11,724 nt of DNA from UBA4064 sp050179135. Its GTDB lineage: Bacteria; Desulfobacterota; Desulfobacteria; Desulfobacterales; Desulfatirhabdiaceae. Below are positions 1 to 5,689 of this stretch, one piece after another. How positions within the stretch are numbered: position 1 is the first letter of the stretch; every line of letters begins with the position of its first letter. Below the pieces are notes generated by a model. It searched no databases and was not told the origin of the DNA. It saw only the letters and a list, made by a program, of their open reading frames with translations. The translations under genes and the position numbers were made by a program. The stretch lies in assembly GCA_050179135.1 (NCBI GenBank), contig JBFXFK010000156.1, positions 1 to 11,724 on the forward strand, written 5' to 3'.

Positions 1-96
1 GCTATATCCGCTTCATAAACGCTTCCGAGAGCTGCTCTGCAAATAACCCTGTTTTGCGATCAAGCCTTTCCTTTTTTGTATTACTGCATAGTCATA

Positions 97-126
97 TTGA
101 AAACTGGTTTACCGAATATTTACAAT
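97..126 (+). promoter_or_regulatory. Putative sigma70 promoter of htpX
   Basis: A TTGAAA hexamer (97-102) is followed after 18 bases by TACAAT (121-126). Each hexamer differs from consensus at one base. It would give a 5' leader of roughly 55-60 bases before the htpX start. This is read by eye; no heat-shock or Cpx-type site was recognised. Bases 1-96 hold no supportable gene; short open frames from the left edge stop by about 126. Confidence 0.45.
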
Positions 127-189
127 AAAGAAGCGCCTGACCCAATGATACATGATTGATCAATAACCATTATGAGAAGGAGGACTTGG

Positions 190-1065
190 ATGAAACGAGT
201 GGTTCTTTTTTTGTTGACCAACATTGCAGTGATGCTGGTGCTGTCGATCAGTGCCCGTATTCTGGGTATTGACCGCTTTTTGACCAGCAATGGATTGAAC
301 ATGGGCATGTTGCTGGCATTTGCCGCCCTGATCGGATTCGGTGGGTCCTTCATTTCGCTGATGATGTCCAAAACCATGGCGAAATGGAGCACCGGCGCGC
401 AGGTTATCGAGCGGCCGGGCAACCAGGATGAAGCCTGGCTCGTGGACACCGTGGGACGATTGGCAGCCAAAGCCGGATTGCCGATGCCTGAGGTCGCCAT
501 CTACGAAGGCGCTCCCAATGCCTTTGCCACCGGCCCCAGCAGGTCCAGTTCGCTGGTGGCCGTCTCGACCGGATTACTGCAAAGCATGAATCGAAAACAG
601 GTGGAAGCCGTTTTGGCACACGAGGTCGCCCACATCGAAAACGGCGACATGGTGACCCTGACGTTGATCCAGGGGGTGGTCAACACCTTTGTGATCTTCC
701 TGTCGCGCGCCGTTGCCTATGCGGTGGACAGCTTTCTGCGCAAGGGCGACGAAGAATCGAGCGGCCCGGGTATCGGTTATTGGATCAGCAGCATTGTCTT
801 TGAAATCCTGTTCGGTGTATTGGCCAGCATTGTGGTCATGTACTTTTCACGCCAGCGCGAATTCCGGGCGGACGCGGGCGCGGCCGCGCTGATGGGCGAT
901 AGGCGTCCGATGATCGATGCCCTGCACGCGCTGGGTAATCTTCAAGCCGGCCAATTGCCCAAGGAAATGGCCGCCAGCGGGATTGCAGGTGGCGGTATGA
1001 TGGCGCTGTTCAGCAGCCACCCGCCCCTTGAATCGCGGATTGCGGCGCTGCAAACGGCAAGCTGA
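190..1065 (+). CDS. htpX: Protease HtpX, membrane-bound zinc metalloprotease
   Basis: HtpX (peptidase family M48B) is an inner-membrane zinc endopeptidase that degrades misfolded membrane proteins with its active site facing the cytoplasm. The 291-aa product shows the family layout: hydrophobic helices at about residues 3-25 and 39-60, the zinc site HEVAH at 144-148 (H144 and H148 as ligands, E145 catalytic), the third ligand E224 in REFRADAG, two further hydrophobic stretches around 155-178 and 197-219, and the C-terminal SSHPPLESRI segment. Length matches the usual 280-295 aa. The ATG at 190 is preferred over the in-frame ATG at 172 because GAGAAGGAGG lies 6 bases before it and the protein then starts MKRVVLFLLTN, as in known HtpX. 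It is monocistronic, with its own promoter candidate upstream and a strong terminator downstream. No defect is visible. Confidence 0.96.
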   Translation: MKRVVLFLLTNIAVMLVLSISARILGIDRFLTSNGLNMGMLLAFAALIGFGGSFISLMMSKTMAKWSTGAQVIERPGNQDEAWLVDTVGRLAAKAGLPMPEVAIYEGAPNAFATGPSRSSSLVAVSTGLLQSMNRKQVEAVLAHEVAHIENGDMVTLTLIQGVVNTFVIFLSRAVAYAVDSFLRKGDEESSGPGIGYWISSIVFEILFGVLASIVVMYFSRQREFRADAGAAALMGDRRPMIDALHALGNLQAGQLPKEMAASGIAGGGMMALFSSHPPLESRIAALQTAS

Positions 1066-1110
1066 GACTTTCCGCCGGACAAGCATTCAACAGGCACCCG
1101 TTTAACTGAC

Positions 1111-1138
1111 AAAGCCCCGCGTTAAAACGCGGGGCTTT
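1111..1138. terminator. Rho-independent terminator, probably bidirectional
   Basis: A perfect 13-bp inverted repeat (arms 1111-1123 and 1126-1138) has a GC-rich core GCCCCGCG/CGCGGGGC flanked by AAA and TTT, with a very short A-rich loop. It lies 46 bases after the htpX stop and 5 bases beyond the stop of the convergent yheU-like gene, so it can serve both. The T tract is short on both strands. Confidence 0.85.
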
Positions 1139-1142
1139 GCTA

Positions 1143-1400
1143 TTACACATCCATATTTTCAGCCAAGTACACCGATGTCAATGGCACGATATTGGCTGTC
1201 TGAGAGGCCTCATCATAGACAATCAATACTTCTTTCCGCTTCAACTGACGCATGACCATTCTGACATTCTCTTCCAGGCTGACATCCGTGTATCCGGTAT
1301 CCGTGCCAGCCCTGGTCACAAATTCCTCGATCAGCCCCTGTAAAGCAGCCTGGCTCAGCCTGTCATGGGGGATGATTACCCCGTTGTTCTGATTTGACAT
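1143..1400 (-). CDS. yheU: YheU family (UPF0270) small protein
   Basis: An 85-aa protein that matches the YheU/UPF0270 family in pattern: an N-terminal IIPHDRLS stretch, then LIEEFVTRAGTDTG, a central SLEENVRMVMRQL helix, and a closing VLIVYDEASQTANIVP stretch. These parallel E. coli YheU (LIPWQDLS, LIESFVLREGTDYG, LEQKVADVKRQL, VLVWSELHETVNIMP). The molecular function is not established; family members are about 70-95 aa and cytosolic. The ATG at 1400 is followed by a short non-conserved MSNQNNG tail. The sequence upstream of 1401 is a run of N, so the ribosome site and promoter cannot be seen and a longer N-terminus cannot be excluded. It converges on htpX across a shared terminator. Confidence 0.85.
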   Translation of the reverse strand: MSNQNNGVIIPHDRLSQAALQGLIEEFVTRAGTDTGYTDVSLEENVRMVMRQLKRKEVLIVYDEASQTANIVPLTSVYLAENMDV

Positions 1401-1401
1401 G

Positions 1402-1501
1402 NNNNNNNNNNNNNNNNNNNNNNNNNNNNNNNNNNNNNNNNNNNNNNNNNNNNNNNNNNNNNNNNNNNNNNNNNNNNNNNNNNNNNNNNNNNNNNNNNNN
1501 N
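1402..1501. other. Assembly gap (100 N)
   Basis: Exactly 100 consecutive N, the conventional length for a scaffold gap of unknown size. The start region of the yheU-like gene and possibly the body of another gene are lost in it. Open frames reported across it are artefacts of translating N. Confidence 0.98.
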
Positions 1502-1502
1502 C

Positions 1503-1586
1503 CCGAATTGCTTGGGGACCACCCAAAAAGGTCCGCTCCATTCCATGGCCCGGGATTATACACCAGAACCGATTTTATTTGAATGA
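1503..1586 (+). CDS. Possible 3' end of an unidentified gene cut by the gap
   Basis: Right after the gap one plus-strand frame is open for 27 codons to a TGA at 1584-1586 and reads as ordinary protein, ending ARDYTPEPILFE. It has no start codon of its own, so it would be the C-terminal tail of a gene lying in the gap. The family is not recognised and the fragment is too short to be sure; the other two plus frames are also open for most of this stretch. The 128 bases from 1587 to the next gene are AT-rich; a TATACAAT box at 1635-1642 has no matching -35 element. Confidence 0.22.
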   Translation, partial: PNCLGTTQKGPLHSMARDYTPEPILFE

Positions 1587-1714
1587 GGGATTAAGTTGAT
1601 ATGTATTTGCATGATTTCGTTTTGATGTTTATTTTATACAATTGATGCAAGGAATCGAAGAAAAGGTTTATGACAATTTTTCTCTTGCCAAAAAACAAAA
1701 AAAGGAGATCCAGT

Positions 1715-2641
1715 GTGAAAAAGTTGGTATTTTCATTAATCGGGCTTTTTTTAGGACCATTCCTGTTTTTCGGATGGACATCAGCCCAAGATACACCATT
1801 TCATTTGAATGGCCATACCTGGGTCAACCAACAGGCTTTTATAGACAGCGGCGCCCGCTGCAGTACCCGCACCATTGATGAAATTGAACAGCAGGAGATT
1901 GAATCGATTTTTCAAAAATTTCTGGCAGGCCGCCGTGTAACAGAACGGGCAACGGGTTCAGTGGTTATCCCGGTTTATTTCCACGTCATCAACAATGGCA
2001 GCGATATTGCCAATGGAGATGTTCCGGAAAGCCAGATTCAGGAACAGATTGATGTGCTCAATATGTCCTATGGCGGATTTACGGGGGGCGCCGCCACGCC
2101 GTTTGTATTTCAGCTTGTATCGGTAGATCGAACCACGAATTCGGCGTGGTATACCATGACCCCGGGCTCTGCTGCGGAAGCGCAGGCAAAAAATGCGCTG
2201 CACAAAGGGGGGGCGGAAAGTCTGAATCTCTATACGGCAAATATCGGCAACGGTCTTCTGGGATGGTCCACCTTTCCGTGGGATTATGCCGGAAATCCGA
2301 CCAGTGATGGGGTTGTTGTTTTATTTTCATCGTTGCCGGGCGGTGAAGCCATTCCTTTTAATGAAGGCGACACGGGAACACATGAGATCGGTCACTGGCT
2401 GGGTTTGTATCACACATTTCAGGGGCGCTGTTTAGACAGGGATATGGTCAGTGATACGCCTGCAGAACGGAGCGCGGCATCCGGATGTCCGGAGGGGCGA
2501 AATACCTGCAAATTAAAAACCGGCCAGGATCCAATTTACAATTTTATGGATTACGCCGATGATCCCTGCATGATTGAATTTACAGCAGGTCAGGCGGCCC
2601 GGATGGATACAGTGCATCAACAGTATCGAACGTCCTTTTAG
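1715..2641 (+). CDS. Secreted M43-family (pappalysin/ulilysin-like) zinc metalloprotease
   Basis: A 308-aa exported metzincin protease. The GTG at 1715 is chosen because AAGGAGA lies 7 bases before it and the protein then begins with a textbook signal peptide (MKK, a hydrophobic core to about residue 22, likely cleavage after TSA at residue 24). An in-frame ATG at 1670 would add 15 residues before the signal peptide and has no good ribosome site. The catalytic zinc motif is HEIGHWLGLYH (223-233): H223, H227 and H233 bind zinc and E224 is catalytic. The Met-turn is NFMDY with M278. Between them lie the M43 features DMVSDTPA, GCPEGRNTC and DPIYNFMDY. Cys239, 258, 265 and 285 sit where the family forms two disulfides. 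M43B enzymes such as ulilysin and fungal MEP1-type proteases share this C-terminal pattern. It probably acts outside the inner membrane; the substrate is unknown. It stands alone, convergent with acs. Confidence 0.9.
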   Translation: MKKLVFSLIGLFLGPFLFFGWTSAQDTPFHLNGHTWVNQQAFIDSGARCSTRTIDEIEQQEIESIFQKFLAGRRVTERATGSVVIPVYFHVINNGSDIANGDVPESQIQEQIDVLNMSYGGFTGGAATPFVFQLVSVDRTTNSAWYTMTPGSAAEAQAKNALHKGGAESLNLYTANIGNGLLGWSTFPWDYAGNPTSDGVVVLFSSLPGGEAIPFNEGDTGTHEIGHWLGLYHTFQGRCLDRDMVSDTPAERSAASGCPEGRNTCKLKTGQDPIYNFMDYADDPCMIEFTAGQAARMDTVHQQYRTSF

Positions 2642-2721
2642 CCGGTGATACGCCAACTGCTCATACATTGCGCCTGGATTCGTTACAGGCACGAAAATGC
2701 GGGTCACATCTTTTCACCTGA

Positions 2722-2767
2722 AACGGGTGCAAATCAATGCCGCCAACAGGGTTGATTTACACCCGTT
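2722..2767. terminator. Inverted repeat between convergent genes, possible terminator
   Basis: Arms 2722-2737 (starting AACGGGTG) and 2752-2767 (ending CACCCGTT) are 16-bp inverted repeats with one mismatch and a 14-base loop. It lies 80 bases after the protease stop and 16 bases after the acs stop. There is no clear T run on either strand, so it may be a weak terminator, an mRNA 3'-end stabiliser, or an unrelated palindrome. Confidence 0.45.
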
Positions 2768-2783
2768 ATATCCAACAGGTTCT

Positions 2784-5168
2784 TTATTTCCTGCTCCGAA
2801 TCAGGTCTTCGATCATGGACTCGTCCGTGAGCGTGGATGTGTCTCCCAGGTTTGTGACATCACCCGCAGCAATTTTGGTCAGGATTCTGCGTACGATTTT
2901 GCCGGATCGTGTCTTGGGAAGCGCTTCGGCAAATTGAATCTTGTCCGGGGTTGCAATGGGGCCGACAATGCTTCTGACCTGCTGTTTGAGAGCAATGATC
3001 AGATCATCGCTTTTTTTTGCATCCGCCTTCAGTGTCACAAAGGCATAGATGCCCTGTCCCTTGGTTTCGTGCGGCATCCCCACAACAGCCGCTTCTGCGA
3101 CAGAACCATGGGATACGAGCACACTTTCCAGTTCCGCGGTACCCAACCGGTGTCCGGATACATTGATGACGTCATCGATTCTTCCCATGATCCAGAAATA
3201 GCCGTCCGCATCGGTTTTTGCCCCGTCTCCCGTGGTATACACTCCGGGAAACTGGGAAAAGTATGTTTTTTGGAAGCGTTCGGAATCACCATACACCCGT
3301 CTCATCAATCCGGGCCATGGTTTTTTGATCACCAGCCATCCGCCTTCATCAAGTGTCGTGTGATCCAGATTGCTCCGGATGATTTCCGGTTGAATTCCGA
3401 AAAAGGGCAACGTGGCAGAGCCGGGTTTGCAGGGTGTGGCTCCGGGAAGCGGGCTGATCACAATGCCGCCGGTTTCGGTCTGCCACCATGTGTCCACGAT
3501 GGGGCATCTTCCCTGACCAATTGTGTCGCGGTACCACATCCAGACTTTGGGATTGATGGGTTCTCCGACCGTGCCCAGCAACCGGAGTGAACGCAAATCG
3601 TGTTTTGCGGGCCAGTCATTGCCTTCTTTCATGAGGGCTCTGAGGGCTGTTGGCGCCGTATAGAAAATGCTCACCCGATGGTTCTCGATGATGTCCCAGA
3701 ACCGGTCCGGGCGGGGATGGTTCGGGACGCCTTCAAACAGCAGGCTTGTGGCGCCATTGGCAAGGGGACCATAAACGATATAGCTGTGGCCGGTTATCCA
3801 GCCGATATCCGCCGTACACCAGTGTGTGTCTTCCTCCCGGATATCAAAAATCCATTTGAAGGTCTGCATGACATAAACCAGGTAACCGGCTGTTGTATGA
3901 AGCACCCCCTTGGGCTTTCCCGTACTCCCACTGGTGTACAGAATGAAGAGCGGATCTTCTGCATCCATGATTTCCGGAGCGCAGTCATTGGCAATATCCG
4001 CCGCCCCGATTTCCCTGTCCCACCAGAAATCCCGCCCGTCACACATGGGGGATTCCATATCCAGCCTGCGAACGACAATGACATCGGTGATGCCGGGGCA
4101 TGAGGCCAGCGCGAGGTCGGCCTGTTCCTTGCTTCTGACAACCTTGCCCCCCCGGGTGTAACCGTTGGCGCAGATCAGAATGCGGGAATCACAGTCCAGT
4201 ATCCGGTCCGTGAGTGATTGTGCACTGAACCCACCAAAAACCACGGAATGAATGGCGCCAATTCGGGCGCATGCCAACATTGCAATGGGTAGTTCCACAA
4301 TCATGGGCAAATAGATGCTCACCCGGTCGCCTTTTTGAACGCCGTGCTTTTTCAGCACATTGGCAAAACGGCAAACCTCCCGGTGAAGCTGCTGATAGGT
4401 GATTATTTTTTTCTCGCCGGGGTTATCACCTTCCCAGATGAGTGCGGCCTTGTTTTTTCGCGAAGTCAACAGGTGCCGATCCAGGCAGTTGACCGTAAGG
4501 TTCAGTTGTCCTCCCACAAACCATTCATGGCTGCCTTCACTGAAATCCGACACCAGGACCCTGTCCCATTTCCGGAACCAGTCCAGTTCTTCGGCCATTT
4601 GGGACCAGAATGCCTCGGGATTGTCTATCGATCGCTGATACATGGCCTTGTATTCATCCAGACTTCTGATTCTGGCGTTTTTCCGGAATTCCTCCGGAGG
4701 GGGAAAAATCCGGTCTTCGTGCATGACCGATGTGATGGTTTTCCGGTTGGGAACATCCTCGATCACAAGGGTCAGGCGATTCTTCCCCTCTCTGCGTTCA
4801 TACGTGATGACATCCACCAGCATTCGAACGAGGCGCAGTCCCAGTTCAATGTCTTCAATGTCATCGAGCGAAATTCTTCCGATCGGCCGATCGGGTATGG
4901 CGGTGGGATTGAATTCCTTTCCATCATCCTCCAGCCTAATGGTCAATTTCCGGTCAACAAGGGAAAAACCGATATCAATGAGGTGTTCCTGCCCGTCATC
5001 ATGGGCATGGGAAACGATGTTGATGAAAAGTTCTTCAATCGCAAGATTTGCGCCATAAACCAGGCTTTTGCTCAGTCCATGCTGTTTGCCAAAGGCATCC
5101 ATCGTCTCGCCCAGTTGTTTGATTTCGCTGACCTGATTACGCAATTGCAGACTATACTCGTTTGGCAC
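2784..5168 (-). CDS. acs: Acetyl-CoA synthetase with N-terminal GHKL (anti-sigma-kinase-like) ATPase domain
   Basis: AMP-forming acetate-CoA ligase: acetate + ATP + CoA gives acetyl-CoA + AMP + PPi in the cytoplasm. With the GTG at 5168 the product is 794 aa. Residues about 155-794 are a full-length ACS: YTSGSTGKPKG at 411-421 (ATP/adenylate loop), DTWWQTETGG at 559-568 (acetate pocket tryptophans), TTGDGA at 645-650, the hinge region GRIDDVINVSGHR at 662-674, and PKTRSGK at 751-757, whose K757 is the catalytic lysine that Pat-type acetylation inactivates in other ACSs. Residues 1-140 are extra: they resemble HATPase_c_2 domains of RsbW/SpoIIAB-type kinases, with an N-box E46xxxN50, a G1 box D81-DGKEF and a lid-like LGLRLVRML (109-117). 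Start choice: GGGGAGG lies 6 bases before the GTG. The frame stays open to a TTG at 5288 (834 aa), but no ribosome site is visible there. No convincing promoter was found. Divergent from the 5690 gene. ACS assignment is very secure; the GHKL assignment is by motif. Confidence 0.95.
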   Translation of the reverse strand: MPNEYSLQLRNQVSEIKQLGETMDAFGKQHGLSKSLVYGANLAIEELFINIVSHAHDDGQEHLIDIGFSLVDRKLTIRLEDDGKEFNPTAIPDRPIGRISLDDIEDIELGLRLVRMLVDVITYERREGKNRLTLVIEDVPNRKTITSVMHEDRIFPPPEEFRKNARIRSLDEYKAMYQRSIDNPEAFWSQMAEELDWFRKWDRVLVSDFSEGSHEWFVGGQLNLTVNCLDRHLLTSRKNKAALIWEGDNPGEKKIITYQQLHREVCRFANVLKKHGVQKGDRVSIYLPMIVELPIAMLACARIGAIHSVVFGGFSAQSLTDRILDCDSRILICANGYTRGGKVVRSKEQADLALASCPGITDVIVVRRLDMESPMCDGRDFWWDREIGAADIANDCAPEIMDAEDPLFILYTSGSTGKPKGVLHTTAGYLVYVMQTFKWIFDIREEDTHWCTADIGWITGHSYIVYGPLANGATSLLFEGVPNHPRPDRFWDIIENHRVSIFYTAPTALRALMKEGNDWPAKHDLRSLRLLGTVGEPINPKVWMWYRDTIGQGRCPIVDTWWQTETGGIVISPLPGATPCKPGSATLPFFGIQPEIIRSNLDHTTLDEGGWLVIKKPWPGLMRRVYGDSERFQKTYFSQFPGVYTTGDGAKTDADGYFWIMGRIDDVINVSGHRLGTAELESVLVSHGSVAEAAVVGMPHETKGQGIYAFVTLKADAKKSDDLIIALKQQVRSIVGPIATPDKIQFAEALPKTRSGKIVRRILTKIAAGDVTNLGDTSTLTDESMIEDLIRSRK

Positions 5169-5402
5169 GTTCCACCTCCCCGGATATTCTTTTTCGTCAA
5201 AATACTTGGCCTTTTCACCTCCGGGCCTGTCTGAATATTTTGGAGCAGGCCCGATGAGACGGTTGGGATTGTAATACCGGCGTTTCAATATGTAATATTC
5301 ATATCATGGGTATCACATGAACAACAGAAAAAATAAAGAAACCAGGAGAAAGTCAAAACATTTAAATCGGATCGGCTGAACCACAGAAAAACAGATTGAC
5401 CC

Positions 5403-5555
5403 TTGAAATACGATCTGGCACGATTCAAAATATGTATTTACAGCACACGTGTCCCTGTCCGGGACCTTCTGAAAGGATATCCCATCATCGATAAAAACGG
5501 CCGGGTCCGCTATATCTTTCAAGATAAAGATTTTGGGTGCGTTATCGTCGGGTAA
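5403..5555 (+). CDS. Possible small protein or gene relic
   Basis: From a TTG at 5403 to a TAA at 5553-5555 there are 50 codons. The second half reads like ordinary protein (GYPIIDKNGRVRYIFQDKDF). There is no ATG or GTG start in frame, no ribosome site before the TTG, and an in-frame stop two codons upstream. It may be a short unannotated gene, the 3' end of a decayed gene, or chance. Family not recognised. Confidence 0.2.
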   Translation: MKYDLARFKICIYSTRVPVRDLLKGYPIIDKNGRVRYIFQDKDFGCVIVG

Positions 5556-5613
5556 AAGCTATATATTCACTAAGGGCATTCGATGATGGATATCCCTGCC
5601 AACACAGATATCC
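5475..5613. repeat. Inverted GGATATCC/CGATGATGG repeats upstream of the 5690 gene
   Basis: GGATATCCCATCATCG (5475-5490) reappears inverted as CGATGATGGATATCC (5581-5595), identical except for one missing G. A closer inverted pair, GGATATC (5588-5594) and GATATCC (5607-5613), overlaps the second arm. The set brackets the TATATATT at 5560-5567, so it could be an operator for the rightward gene; this is inference. Confidence 0.35.
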
Positions 5614-5689
5614 TCAGCCTGTCGGATTCGATAAACTCCATTCCATCACCCTGAAACCACACAGAGTTTCAGATTTGAGAGGTAGTGTC

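Larger units (their letters stand above)
5169..5689. other. 521-bp divergent intergenic region between acs and the 5690 gene
   Basis: No secure gene here. It contains the possible 40-codon 5' extension of acs (5169-5288), an AGGAGA at 5344-5349 with no start codon behind it, a 50-codon plus-strand open frame (5403-5555), and GGATATC/GATATCC-type repeats near 5475-5613. A TTGACT (5356-5351, minus) with TATTTT 15 bases on is a poor acs promoter candidate. TATATATT at 5560-5567 could be a -10 box for the rightward gene but lacks a well-spaced -35. Confidence 0.5.

Noticed and set aside
120..500. 126-codon minus-strand frame over the htpX start
   Set aside because: It is antisense to htpX and has no recognisable domain.
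1143..1599. Open frames running through the N block
   Set aside because: They exist only because N is translated as X. Only the 85-aa yheU part on one side has protein support.
1635..1642. TATACAAT as a -10 box for the M43 protease gene
   Set aside because: No -35-like hexamer lies 16-18 bases upstream, so it is mentioned only as an AT-rich motif.
2697..5234. Long plus-strand open frames (2697-3590, 3600-4103, 4335-5234) opposite acs
   Set aside because: They are antisense to a complete ACS with every catalytic motif. Their translations show no recognisable domain, and they have no ribosome sites of note.
5416..5422. TGGCACG resembling the -24 half of a sigma54 promoter
   Set aside because: The GC element of the -12 half is absent at the required spacing.
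5313..5522. 69-codon minus-strand frame upstream of acs
   Set aside because: No ribosome site, unnatural Phe/Leu-rich tail, and it lies opposite a better-looking plus-strand frame.
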